A model generated the notes under the pieces. It worked only from the letters and a program-made list of their open reading frames with translations. It ran no database searches and was not told the DNA's origin. A program made the translations under genes and the position numbers. A stretch of 64,000 nucleotides of DNA from contig JAPZRU010000010.1 of the NCBI GenBank assembly GCA_027531255.1, forward strand, positions 1-64,000, given 5' to 3'. Of this stretch, positions 1-8,365 are shown one piece after another. How positions within the stretch are numbered: position 1 is the first letter of the stretch; each line of letters begins with the position of its first letter. The stretch is from Steroidobacteraceae bacterium (lineage in GTDB: Bacteria; Pseudomonadota; Gammaproteobacteria; Steroidobacterales; Steroidobacteraceae).

Positions 1-844
1 GGCTGCCCGCGCTGGCCTGGCGCGGGTTCGCCGCGAGTTGCGCCCTGGTCAGCGACCCCGGCAACTGGCTGTCCGTATCGACGGCCGCCACGTAGAAGCG
101 GGTCTCGAGGTCGTCTCGCAACCGCAGGCCCACGTTGCCGAACGCCCGGAGGTTCCGCTGTTCCGACCAGTCTCGGTAGCCGTCCTGCGCATAGCCGGCG
201 AGCGAACCGGCCCAGTCCATGCGCTCCGAGGCATCGCCACCCCGCAGCAGCGCGCGCCGGTACCCGAAGCTGCCGAACTCCGCGCGCGGGCGGAAGAGCC
301 CGCCGTCGCGCCCCGTCGGGGAGACGAAGTTGATCGAGCCTCCCAGCGTGGCGGCACCGTACTGGCGAGCGTTGGCACCCCGGAGGACCTCGGTGTAGGC
401 CAGCGCGAGCGGCTCGATCCCCTGGAAATCGCCGCCGCCGTCGGCAAGCGTCAGCGGCACGCCGTCCTGCAGGAGCCAGATGCCACGCATGTGAAAGGTG
501 CGCTGGAGACCGGAGCCGCGGATCGAAAGCCGCGCCTCTTCGGCGCCGAACCGCGACTGCGCGAACACTCCGGGCGCGAGCCTGAACACGTCCACGAGGG
601 TCGATGCGCGACCGTCGGCGTACTCGGCGAGGCCGACGACGTTGGCGCCGCCTGCGACACGCGCCGCCTCTTCTCGCGCTGCGACTTCGCCGGGAGCCGT
701 GGGAGAAAGGCGCTTGGCCGTGACGGTGACGGACGGGGGCACCGCGTCGGCGGCGGCCTGCGCAAGCGTCACGAAGGGAAACAGGGGGAGGAGGATCGCC
801 GCGGCGCAAGACGCGCCACGGATCCTCCGCGGTCGGATTCGCAT
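1..844 (-). CDS. TonB-dependent outer-membrane receptor (5' part, continues beyond window)
   Basis: This frame is open from an ATG at 844 to the left edge, so only about the first 281 residues are present. The N-terminus is a signal peptide: arginine-rich start, hydrophobic stretch, cleavage near TLAQA. A plug domain follows, with the elements LSIRGSG, LLQDGVPL, EVLRGANARQYGA and GGSINFVSPTG, then the first barrel strands. Such proteins import iron chelates, copper or other scarce ligands across the outer membrane using TonB energy. The next gene upstream in the same direction encodes a DUF2946 protein, a family often found beside metal-related TonB receptors, so a metal ligand is plausible. 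The substrate cannot be read from the sequence. Family assignment is firm; specificity is inference. Confidence 0.9.
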   Translation of the reverse strand, partial: MRIRPRRIRGASCAAAILLPLFPFVTLAQAAADAVPPSVTVTAKRLSPTAPGEVAAREEAARVAGGANVVGLAEYADGRASTLVDVFRLAPGVFAQSRFGAEEARLSIRGSGLQRTFHMRGIWLLQDGVPLTLADGGGDFQGIEPLALAYTEVLRGANARQYGAATLGGSINFVSPTGRDGGLFRPRAEFGSFGYRRALLRGGDASERMDWAGSLAGYAQDGYRDWSEQRNLRAFGNVGLRLRDDLETRFYVAAVDTDSQLPGSLTRAQLAANPRQASAGS

Positions 845-896
845 GGTAACTCCTGAGTCGTGAAGGACGGCGCAACGGCGCGCCGTGGTCGCGCGG

Positions 897-1328
897 TCAG
901 GAGTGGCGGGGCGGAGCGCGAGGCTGAAGGAGGTGGTCGGGCAGCCGCGAATCGGGAACGAGGTCGCGGACCGGTTGCGGACGGGGCTCGCGGCCGAGCG
1001 TCGCCACGACCGTGCCGGTGAGCGTCGGGGGTGGCGCCGCGCCGAGCGAGCCGAGTGCGAAGTCGCAGGGCTTGGTGCGTTCGTCATGGCCCGCCGGCCC
1101 GTGTCCGCTCGGATCGAAGGCACGCAGCAGCGAATCACGATCGATGCGCACGGTCTGCGCGGCCTCCGCCGTGCCGGTCGAGCACATCTGCAGCGCGAGT
1201 ACGGAGTCCGCCCCGCTCGCCGGCATGAAGCCCGCGGGAATCAGCGCACGCAGCAGCAGCGCCGGCAGCAGCAGCGCGAGGGCTGCATACCGAATTCGGC
1301 GCGAGCGAAGCGTGGGGAGACGGAGCAT
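897..1328 (-). CDS. DUF2946 family small membrane/exported protein
   Basis: The product is 143 residues. An arginine-rich N-terminus is followed by a hydrophobic segment at about residues 12-32 and the family hallmark RALIPAGFMP. A cysteine lies in the central part (LQMCSTG) and another further on (TKPCDFA). DUF2946 proteins are short, have one or two hydrophobic stretches, and are frequently encoded directly before TonB-dependent receptors linked to copper. That is the arrangement here: the receptor gene starts about 50 bases downstream on the same strand, so the two are probably co-transcribed. Biochemical function is not established. The start is the ATG at 1328, the first in the open frame, and it gives a sensible membrane-targeting N-terminus. 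Confidence 0.8.
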   Translation of the reverse strand: MLRLPTLRSRRIRYAALALLLPALLLRALIPAGFMPASGADSVLALQMCSTGTAEAAQTVRIDRDSLLRAFDPSGHGPAGHDERTKPCDFALGSLGAAPPPTLTGTVVATLGREPRPQPVRDLVPDSRLPDHLLQPRAPPRHS

Positions 1329-1440
1329 CGCGATAGATTACCGGTACAGTCGCGCCGCTCGCCAGAGACGCTGCGTGCGCACGAAAGGAAGCACACACGA
1401 TGGCTCGTTCCCACACGTCGTCCGCGCTCGAGGGGCCCTG

Positions 1441-1809
1441 ATGCTCTACGTGTTCCCGGCGCAGACCTTCGCCATGGCGACCCTGGACTACGAACGTCCC
1501 TACGAGGATCCGATCGCCGCTAGCGCAGGCGAACTGCTGCGTCCCGATTTCTCGCAGACCACCGATTACCTCGGATGGACGTGGTGCGCGGACCCGCGCG
1601 GTCGATCGGGCTGGACGCCTACCGCGTGGTGCGAACCGGTGGGTGAGGCCATCTGGCGGCTGCAGCGCGACTTCTCGGCGCTCGAATTGACGGTGCGGAA
1701 GGGTGACCGGGTCGCGCTGCTCTACGGCGAGAGCGGCTTCGTGTACTGCGAAGCGACGGACGCGCGACGGGGCTGGCTCCCCGATGCAGTACTCGTGCTC
1801 GAGCCTTGA
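1441..1809 (+). CDS. Small protein with two SH3-like domains
   Basis: The product is 122 residues. It reads as two consecutive SH3-type barrels: one containing TLDYERPYEDPI and a WTPTAWCEP stretch, and one with ELTVRKGDRVALLYGESGFVYCEA ending in RRGWLPDAVL. This resembles small bacterial ligand-binding SH3 proteins of unknown role. The ATG at 1441 was chosen because a GAGGGG sequence lies just upstream; an in-frame ATG at 1474 has no comparable ribosome site and would give 111 residues. It is divergent from the DUF2946 gene and there is no obvious operon partner downstream. Cytoplasmic location is likely because no signal peptide is visible. Confidence 0.75.
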   Translation: MLYVFPAQTFAMATLDYERPYEDPIAASAGELLRPDFSQTTDYLGWTWCADPRGRSGWTPTAWCEPVGEAIWRLQRDFSALELTVRKGDRVALLYGESGFVYCEATDARRGWLPDAVLVLEP

Positions 1810-2160
1810 TTTCGACAGCCCTACCCTCGACCCCACGATGGCGCCCCGCGTCGCAGGTACCGCGGTGAGGGCCCCACCGGGCGTCCGGTCGGCGGTCGCC
1901 GCCAGCGCCAGGCGCTCGCTCGCCACCGGCGGCCGATCGATGGACCGGCACAGCCGCTCGTGTCCACGGCGCGCGAAACAAGACCGGCCGAACGGCCGCA
2001 ACTGAATGACTCCGCGGGCGGCCGTTCCGCGCCCTGGTCGAGCGCGCTGGCGGAAAACCTGACACCCGCCGCCCGAGTTCCGCACCCCGCGCGCCCAAGA
2101 GGGTGATGCAGAACCGCCGACGAGCACGCGAAACCTCATGGATGAGCAGGTCCTCCGCGC
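1810..2160. other. Noncoding/degenerate stretch
   Basis: No reading frame on either strand has protein-like composition here. Frames are rich in Arg, Ser, Pro and Cys, as expected for antisense of GC-rich DNA. The segment sits between the SH3 gene and the gene remnants starting near 2161 and is probably decayed DNA at an island edge. Confidence 0.5.
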
Positions 2161-2340
2161 GGGTCGTTCCTGCGCCGCGTTCCGTACCGGCCCACGGCCG
2201 CGAGCCGCGATCCGCGGGTCGCGTTCGTCTCGGCGCTGCCCTGCGACGGCTTCGACAACGGTGTCGCACGCTTCACGTCGAACGCGCTGCGCCGCTTCCT
2301 CGATCCGAGCCCGTTCCCGTGGCCGGAGGGCGCCGAATGA
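2161..2340 (+). pseudogene. C-terminal remnant of an unrecognised protein
   Basis: Reading the frame that contains DPRVAFVSALPCDGFDN and RRFLDPSPFPWPEGAE gives about 59 residues of protein-like sequence ending in a TGA at 2338-2340. No start codon or upstream domain is evident in this frame, so it looks like the 3' end of a larger gene whose body has been lost. Its stop overlaps the ATG of the next reading frame (ATGA), the usual sign of two translationally coupled genes. I do not recognise the family. Confidence 0.4.
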
Positions 2341-2693
2341 GCGCGGACGTCGGCGCGGCCGCGCCTCCCGGTGCGACCACCACGATCCCGGTCACGCGCC
2401 GCACCGCGCTGGCGGCCGGCGTTCTGACCTGGGTCGCCTTCCCGCGCGGCGCGACCGCGAGCACGATCGAGCCCGGCGTGCTCGCGGCGGTGAACTCCCC
2501 GAAGGATCAGGGTGCAGGAAGTGGTCCCTCGGCCCGGCCCGGCTGTTGCAACTATCGGGCAAGGGCTGTCCGTGACAGGCTTCGGCTCACCATCAAGCCG
2601 TACGGGCGCCTCGGCCTGGTCTGGATGGGTGGTTTGAACTTCCTATCCGCGATGCCTTGCGGTCCGAGCAGGGGCACTCGGTCGCCTTCATAA
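2337..2693 (+). pseudogene. 5' remnant of a Tat-exported protein gene
   Basis: The frame starts with an ATG overlapping the preceding stop and encodes a twin-arginine-like leader: TRRTALAAGVLTWVAFP followed by an Ala-rich cleavage region. Protein-like sequence continues to about position 2510 (TIEPGVLAAVNSPKDQG). After that the frame becomes Arg/Ser/Gly-rich and runs into DNA belonging to the opposite-strand HNH remnant. The most likely reading is the first 60 or so codons of an exported protein whose remainder was replaced when the neighbouring defence island was inserted or rearranged. Function unknown. Confidence 0.4.
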
Positions 2694-2803
2694 CTGAAGC
2701 CCGCGGCGAGCACGTCGCGCGGCAGCACGTCGCCGTGCACTTCCGACTGCTCGGCCAGCCAGTCGAACGCGGCCCGTCGGATGGCAGCGTCCCGGTTCGT
2801 CAT
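2552..2803 (-). pseudogene. Truncated HNH restriction endonuclease, N-terminal part only
   Basis: The first ~50 residues (MTNRDAAIRRAAFDWLAEQ, then VLPRDVLAAGF, RVPLLGPQGI) resemble the N-terminus of HNH-type restriction endonucleases of about 300 residues that often accompany restriction operons. Homologous-looking sequence stops near position 2650. The remaining frame is low-complexity and ends at 2552 without any HNH motif, so the catalytic part is missing. The ATG overlaps the stop of the helicase-nuclease gene (ATGA), showing it was originally the last gene of that operon. It is unlikely to be functional. Confidence 0.6.
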
Positions 2804-5592
2804 GCGACCGCCGGTGCCATGCCTTCAACGATGTCGCGCACGTCGTTCGGATCGAATGCCACCGCCTGGCGCCAGGTTCCGAAGCCGCCCTTCGCATTGA
2901 CCGCCGCAACCCACTGCGCCAGCGCCGCGCGCTTCGCGCAGTCCTGATCCGTGTTATCGCCCTTGATCTCGAGCACCAGCGTCGAGCCGTCCGCGAGCCG
3001 GACCAGAAAGTCCGGCAGGTATCGCCGGCGCACGCCGTTCCAGAGGTAGTAGACGACGAAACCGAGGTGATCGTTCTTGGCGTAGGTGACCACGCGGCTC
3101 GAACGCTCGAAGGTCTGCGCCGCGAAGATTTCCCAGGTGCTGTCGCCGACCACATGGCTGATCTGCGACTTGGTCGTCGCGACGTTCGGCTTCGTCGTGT
3201 ACCAGGTGCGCATCGCGCGCGTGGAGCCGATCGGGTCCTCACCGTCGAAGACGGGTTCGAGCTGTTCCAGGTTCTGCTCCTCCACGAAGCGAACCAGATG
3301 CTGGACGATCGCATCTACGTTGAGCGAGAGCAGGATGCGTCGTCGCAAGGGGTCCTGATGGAACAGGGACGGGATCTGCAGGCGGTCCGACCGCAGGAAC
3401 TCCTCGACCAGCCGCACGAGCTGCAGGACTAGATACTCTCGGCTGCCGTTGAAACCGCCGGCCAGCGAGTCGAATGCCTTGCGCGCGGCCTTGAACACCA
3501 GCCGTTGGAGTCGGAACTCCTCCGGGAGCCGCTCCAGGTCGATCACGTGCACCTTACCGAGGTCGGTCGCGCCGCCGACGGCGGGCGCGACCTCGGCAGT
3601 GATGCGAGTCTCGGAGGGGTCGAGAGTGAGCGCATCCACGCGCGACCAGTCCACCGTCAGCGTCGGCCGTACGACGCTGTCGATGCGCAGTACGTTCGGC
3701 CAGCGGATCTCCAGCGCATTGCGCTCGGGCAGCGACTCGATCTGCATGCTCGCCTTCGGCGGCGCCGGCGCATCTCCGCCTGGCCCTGCGTCCAGGAAGA
3801 TCGACAGCGGTACGCCGAACACGTTGACGTACTCCGGGCGGTAGCGGCCGTGCTCGTCGAAGTCGTGCGTGACGCGCCGCAGGCCGCGGCCGATCACCTG
3901 CTCGCAGAGCAGCTGGCTCGTGAACGCCCTCAGGCCCATGATGTGGGTGACGTTCTTCGCGTCCCAGCCTTCGGACAGCATCGCCACCGAGACGACGTTC
4001 TGCACGTCCTGGCCCGGCGTGCCCGCCTTGCCGACGTTGTCCACGATGGTCCGCAGCAGCTCTTCCTTCCTGAGCTCGCGGGCGCGGGCCTTGCGGTCCT
4101 CGGGAATCCGCGCCGCCCCAAGAATCTCCTGCAGTCGCGCCTCGTATTCCCGGTCACTCGCGGCGGTTTCGCCGAGCTCGGCCTTTTCCAGCACGCGGGA
4201 GTCCACGCGCAGGGTCCGCTCCGGCGCGTGTAGCTCTGACCAGTGCGCATCGCCCTTGTTGAAATAGTGCTCGATGCGCGCGGCTGTTTCGGTGCGGTTG
4301 CACACGGTCAGCATCACCGGCGGCGCAACGTGGCCGCCGTCACGCCACTGCTGCCACGTCGCGCGCCAGTCGGCGCCCAGCAGTGTGTAGGCGTCCTGCA
4401 CGAGGCGCGGCAGAGGCTCGTGGGGCTGGGCACCGCGGCGGTTCACGTCCTCCGCCACCGCGTCGTCGCGGTAGAGGTGGTAGAGCTTCGAACGCAGGGT
4501 TGCCGCGTCCGGCATAGCGTCATCGCGCACGACGACCCGCGGCGTCTTCACGAGGCCCGCCTCGATCGCGTCGTTCAGTCCGAAGTCCGAGACGATCCAG
4601 TCGAACAGGCCGACTTCGGCATTCGCCTTGCCGGATGGAATGAACGGGGTCGCCGACAGGTCGAAGCAGCGTTGGATCCGTCGCGTTCGGTGAATGCGAT
4701 CCAGCCCTTCGACCCAGCGCGTGGCTTCTTCGGGATCGAAATGTTCCGACTTCTTCAGCTGCGCCTCGGGCGGGATGCGATACGCGTGGTGCGCTTCGTC
4801 GTTGATGACGACGAGGTCTTTCAGACCCGCGAGCTTGCCGAGCACGCGACGCGTGTAGGCCTCGTCCGATTCGGCGCCCTTCTTCACGACGGACCGCTCC
4901 GCCGGCTTCAGGGGCATCAGCGAGTGCCAGTTCTCGATCAGGATCTCAGCCTGGTTCAGCTTCTGGCGCAGCGACTCCGACGGGCACAGACGGAACGCGT
5001 CGTAGTAGTTATCCGGCTCACCGGGATAGAGCACGCGCAGGCGCTCCTTCACCGTGAGGCCGGGCGTGACGATCAGGATGCCCCGCGAGAAGTCGCGGTT
5101 GCGGCGCGGGAAGGTCAACGCGTTCAGCACCTGCCACGTGACGACCATGGCCATCACGGTGGTCTTGCCGGCGCCGGTGGCCATCTTGCTGCACAGGCGC
5201 TCCCACGGCCCGCCGTCGCCGGGCACCTGTATGCCCTGCCGGTACGCATCCGGGGCCTCGACCCACCAGATCAGCGTCTCGATGGCCTCGAGCTGGCAGA
5301 AGTAGAACGGGTATTCGCGTGCGGTGCGGTCGCGCCAGTGCTCGAGCAGCCGGCGCGTGACGCTCGTGATGCCCGGACAGTCGTCGGCCCGCCAGGCGTC
5401 CACGCGCTCGCGGATGCGGTTGACGAGGTCCAGCGTCTCGACTCGCTTGGTGTTGTTGCGAACGTCGAAGATCTCGTAGCCGGCGGCGCGGCGCTGGGGC
5501 ACCAGCGTCAGCGTGCCGTGGCTGGCGGGCTGCCAGTGCTGCGCCGGCGGGTCGTACGGCGTGTTGATGATCAGCGAGCGAGGCGCGGTCAT
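2800..5592 (-). CDS. BPTD_3080-type restriction endonuclease (DEAD-box helicase plus PD-(D/E)XK nuclease)
   Basis: The product is 930 residues and resembles type III Res subunits of the BPTD_3080 group. A helicase core is seen with Walker A ATGAGKTT at residues 138-145 and a DEAH box at 265-268 (VINDEAHHAYRI). Later come SATPF, a motif around VVSVAMLSEGWDAKNV and an arginine-finger-like QVIGRGLRR. Near the C-terminus PDFLVR (Asp861) and LEIKG (Glu875, Lys877) form a PD-(D/E)XK nuclease signature. It would translocate along and cut DNA not protected by its cognate methylase. It is coupled by a 4-base overlap to the AlbA_2 gene upstream. All motifs look intact, which is notable because the methyltransferase gene is truncated. 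Confidence 0.85.
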   Translation of the reverse strand: MTAPRSLIINTPYDPPAQHWQPASHGTLTLVPQRRAAGYEIFDVRNNTKRVETLDLVNRIRERVDAWRADDCPGITSVTRRLLEHWRDRTAREYPFYFCQLEAIETLIWWVEAPDAYRQGIQVPGDGGPWERLCSKMATGAGKTTVMAMVVTWQVLNALTFPRRNRDFSRGILIVTPGLTVKERLRVLYPGEPDNYYDAFRLCPSESLRQKLNQAEILIENWHSLMPLKPAERSVVKKGAESDEAYTRRVLGKLAGLKDLVVINDEAHHAYRIPPEAQLKKSEHFDPEEATRWVEGLDRIHRTRRIQRCFDLSATPFIPSGKANAEVGLFDWIVSDFGLNDAIEAGLVKTPRVVVRDDAMPDAATLRSKLYHLYRDDAVAEDVNRRGAQPHEPLPRLVQDAYTLLGADWRATWQQWRDGGHVAPPVMLTVCNRTETAARIEHYFNKGDAHWSELHAPERTLRVDSRVLEKAELGETAASDREYEARLQEILGAARIPEDRKARARELRKEELLRTIVDNVGKAGTPGQDVQNVVSVAMLSEGWDAKNVTHIMGLRAFTSQLLCEQVIGRGLRRVTHDFDEHGRYRPEYVNVFGVPLSIFLDAGPGGDAPAPPKASMQIESLPERNALEIRWPNVLRIDSVVRPTLTVDWSRVDALTLDPSETRITAEVAPAVGGATDLGKVHVIDLERLPEEFRLQRLVFKAARKAFDSLAGGFNGSREYLVLQLVRLVEEFLRSDRLQIPSLFHQDPLRRRILLSLNVDAIVQHLVRFVEEQNLEQLEPVFDGEDPIGSTRAMRTWYTTKPNVATTKSQISHVVGDSTWEIFAAQTFERSSRVVTYAKNDHLGFVVYYLWNGVRRRYLPDFLVRLADGSTLVLEIKGDNTDQDCAKRAALAQWVAAVNAKGGFGTWRQAVAFDPNDVRDIVEGMAPAVA

Positions 5593-7514
5593 CGTCCCTC
5601 CGCGCGGCGGTAGGCCTGGTCGGGTCTGTTCGGGGTGTCGGGATACCGGAGCTCCAGTTCGCCGTCCCGGGTCATGGGCGTGACGTAGTCGTCGCGCAGA
5701 TGAGCGGGCCTGCGCTTCAGCAGCGCGCCGATCTGCGGAAGGGTCAGGTACCGGCCTGTACAGAGATCCAGAATCGCCTTGCGCACTGTCTCGCGGGCTG
5801 CGCGGCGCGAGGTGCGAACCGGCTCGGCAATCCTGAGGAGGTCAGGATCCTCCGCCTCCTCAGCAGAAACCGACGTCTTGGCAGGGGAGTCCGGATCCTT
5901 AGCAGGGGAGTTCGGCCCCTTAGCAGGGGAGTCCGGATCCTTAGCAGGGGAGTTCGGGCCCTTAGCAGGGGAGTCCGGATCCTTGGCGGGGGTGCTCGGC
6001 CCCCTGGTAGGCAACTGATACCGGGTTCCCCGACCGATCCCCTCCTGCAGAAGGAAACCTCGCCGTACGAGCCCGCGCAGCAGGACCGTGATGTCGGCGC
6101 GGTGCATCGAAATCATGTCCTGCAGCCGCTGGTTCGTGACGTGGCTCTCCAGTTCGGCCGCGACCAGGACCTGCAGCTCGTCCGGAGACAGCGCCTCGAG
6201 CTCCGGACCGAAGAGCGCGCGCAGGGACTCGACGGCCTCCCCCGGGAGCGTCGAGATCATCGGCAACACCAGCCGTACGCGCTCGGGCCCGCGAGTCTCG
6301 CCGAGCAGCGGGGACTGCCAGTGCTGGGCGTCCCAGCTGGACCGGATCTTGTCGATCCCGGAGCCCGCCCGGTCGCCGACCCCGAGGATCTGAAACATCT
6401 TCTGCAGCGACTTGTTCCGGCATTCGCTGATGCCGCCGCGCTGCAACTGCTCCCTCGACACCAGGAGCGTCCCCGGATTCGAGAACTCGAGGCGATCCAC
6501 GTAGCGATCGATCACGATGCCGCCCTGGCCGCTGTAGTCGGCGTGGATCAGTGCATTGACCAGAGCTTCCTGGAGCGCCTCGTGTACTGGCGTGACCTGC
6601 CGCCGGTATCCCTCCGGATCGCGCTGGAACGGCTGCTTCACACCGGGCCCGGTGCTGAGCAGCACGGTCACGCGGCGGTAGAACTGGAACAGGTTCGCTT
6701 CCCACGTTCCGTCCGACGTAAGGCGATCGGTCCAACGTATCGCCGGATCGTCCGAGAAGCGCTCCCGGTAGTCGACGTGGAACCCCGGCACGGCCTCGGG
6801 CGCGGTGATCGCCAGGTGCTTGCCGAACATCAGCAGGCCGGCCACCGTCACGCCCAGTCGCCCCGAGGGCCGGTCCCGCTGAAGGGCGCCCAGCTTCAGC
6901 AGTAGATCCTGATCCGTGTCCGCGATCCACGGATGGCCCGGACGAGCCGCGGCAAAGAGCGACCGGAACTGACGGATGGACTCCAGGTCGAGATCCGTCC
7001 ACTCGAAGTGCTCGACCACGCGGCCGTCGGCGGCGTGCTCCGGGCGATCGGCGAACATGCGGCGCACTTCGTCCTCGGTGCACCGGTAGTCGCCCTCGTG
7101 GTTGCGACGGAACGTTCCCGACAAGGGGTGGTGGCCGACGTAGACCGGGCGCTGGCGTCGATCGGCACGCGGCACCTGGATGCAAACGACCTCGCGCCCC
7201 GACGATGCCGGCAGCGGTACCCGCTGGACGCTGCGCTCCGACAGCAGGTTGCAGCTGACCTTGTCCCGGTTGTTCACCGTGTTCCAGAAGTCGGTCAGCA
7301 ACTTCTCGACGTTGTCGAGCCCGTGCGGCTCGAGGTGTCCCTCGCGCTGCGCGATGCCGAGCCAGATCGTTCCTCCGTCGGTGTTGGCGAACGCGCTATA
7401 GGTCTCCCACAGGTCGCGCGGCAACCCGCCCTTCGCCGACTTGTATTCGACATCGACGCCTTCATACGGCGACAGCTGGTCGAAGAGCTCGAGCTGCGCT
7501 TCCGTCGAGGTCAT
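5589..7514 (-). CDS. AlbA_2/RecG-like ATP-binding putative transcriptional regulator with repeat linker
   Basis: The product is 641 residues. Residues ~15-150 form an AlbA_2 (Schlafen-like) domain (EGVDVEYKSAKGGLP, ANTDGGTIWLGI). A GHKL-like C-terminal ATPase region follows (HEALQEALVNALIHADYS, LEFSNPGTLL, GVGDRAGSGIDKI). After a helix-turn-helix-like part there is a low-complexity linker of 7-residue repeats (SPAKDPD/SPAKGPN) before a basic tail. Such proteins are commonly encoded inside restriction operons, where they are thought to regulate or assist. The ATG at 7514 was chosen because upstream sequence in the frame is antisense-like and the start overlaps the preceding gene's stop (ATGA). 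Direct nuclease or helicase activity cannot be claimed. Confidence 0.8.
   Translation of the reverse strand: MTSTEAQLELFDQLSPYEGVDVEYKSAKGGLPRDLWETYSAFANTDGGTIWLGIAQREGHLEPHGLDNVEKLLTDFWNTVNNRDKVSCNLLSERSVQRVPLPASSGREVVCIQVPRADRRQRPVYVGHHPLSGTFRRNHEGDYRCTEDEVRRMFADRPEHAADGRVVEHFEWTDLDLESIRQFRSLFAAARPGHPWIADTDQDLLLKLGALQRDRPSGRLGVTVAGLLMFGKHLAITAPEAVPGFHVDYRERFSDDPAIRWTDRLTSDGTWEANLFQFYRRVTVLLSTGPGVKQPFQRDPEGYRRQVTPVHEALQEALVNALIHADYSGQGGIVIDRYVDRLEFSNPGTLLVSREQLQRGGISECRNKSLQKMFQILGVGDRAGSGIDKIRSSWDAQHWQSPLLGETRGPERVRLVLPMISTLPGEAVESLRALFGPELEALSPDELQVLVAAELESHVTNQRLQDMISMHRADITVLLRGLVRRGFLLQEGIGRGTRYQLPTRGPSTPAKDPDSPAKGPNSPAKDPDSPAKGPNSPAKDPDSPAKTSVSAEEAEDPDLLRIAEPVRTSRRAARETVRKAILDLCTGRYLTLPQIGALLKRRPAHLRDDYVTPMTRDGELELRYPDTPNRPDQAYRRAEGR
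5868..5993 (-). repeat. 21-bp coding minisatellite (about six copies)
   Basis: Six consecutive 21-base units encode alternating heptapeptides SPAKDPD and SPAKGPN (first unit TPAKDPD, last unit diverging after SPAK). Alternate units are almost identical at DNA level, so the higher-order unit is 42 bases. The array is inside the AlbA_2 gene, keeps the frame, and should vary in copy number between strains. Confidence 0.9.
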
Positions 7515-8365
7515 GGCAGCCGCAGGATCTTCAACGACTCGATCCCCCGATCGTCGACGATCTTCACCGCCACCGTCCGATTCTCGCCCGCCTCGAACGG
7601 CAGGCTCACGGTGCCGTGCAGCTTCGTCAGCAGCGATTCGTCCAGCTCCGCGCGGATGTCCCTCCGCAGCTTGTTCCAGCCGTCCTTCGCGCCCGCCATC
7701 GGGAAGAACACCTGTCGCGGGAACAGCGAGCGCTGGTCGTAGTCCGTGTCCAGCGCCCACGCGGCGATCCGGCTCTTGCCGCCGGACACCAGCTCGCCCT
7801 TCACGGTGTCGAAGTAGTCGAAGCCGTTGACCTCGGCGACCCACCGGCCGTCCTTCGTCTGCCGCAGGTCCACGTCCGGCTGGCCCATCAGCCAGAAGCT
7901 CTGGTTGCTGGCGCGCGCCTTCTTCAAGTCCTCGGTGAGCAGGTCCGTGTTCATCTGCGCGCGCAATGCGGTGATGCCGCGTATGGCGTCGATGTCCTTG
8001 GCGGCCTCCGGGTCGAACGCGAATGCGCAGAATACGATCAGCTTCGGGCGCGGGAACAGGTCGCCGGCCTCACGGATCGCGAGCTCGACCTGGCGCTGTT
8101 CGAGCGCGGCGTGCTCCGGACCGAAGCTGACGACCGCGCGCTCGCCGGATTCAGCGATCGTGCCGCTGCAGTGCAGCCAGCGCGTGTCCGGCAGCGTTTC
8201 GAGCTCCGCGAACTTCAGCACCTGGCCGCCCTTGCCGCGGATGCCGGTCTTTGCGAGCTCGTCGCGCCAGGCGTGGTGGCGGGAGGTCTGGCCGGAGCGT
8301 GCGATCGTCGCGTCCGCCTCCTGCGGCGGCAGCTCGTCGTCGAGCGCGCACAGGGCTATCCTCAT
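7511..8365 (-). pseudogene. C-terminal fragment of a type III-like DNA methyltransferase, catalytic domain missing
   Basis: The open frame gives 284 residues matching in style the C-terminal region of the site-specific DNA methyltransferases that partner BPTD_3080 nucleases. It contains AKTGIRGKGGQVLKF, the strand-rich stretch RWLHCSGTIAES, KLIVFCAFAFDPEAAKDID, and RSLFPRQVFFPMAGAKDGW. No AdoMet-binding FxGxG or DPPY-type motif occurs anywhere in it, and the family normally needs several hundred more residues upstream. Instead, an HNH gene lies immediately upstream; the ATG at 8365 overlaps that gene's stop (ATGA), so the fragment may still be translated. A structural or target-recognition role for the fragment is possible, but methylation is not. 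Confidence 0.6.

Noticed and set aside
38-856. Long open frame on the + strand at the left edge
   Set aside because: It is antisense to the TonB receptor; the minus frame has a signal peptide and plug motifs, while this frame is Arg/Ala-rich without domains.
5868-5993. Possible CRISPR array
   Set aside because: The 21-base units are contiguous, without spacers, and encode heptapeptides in frame.
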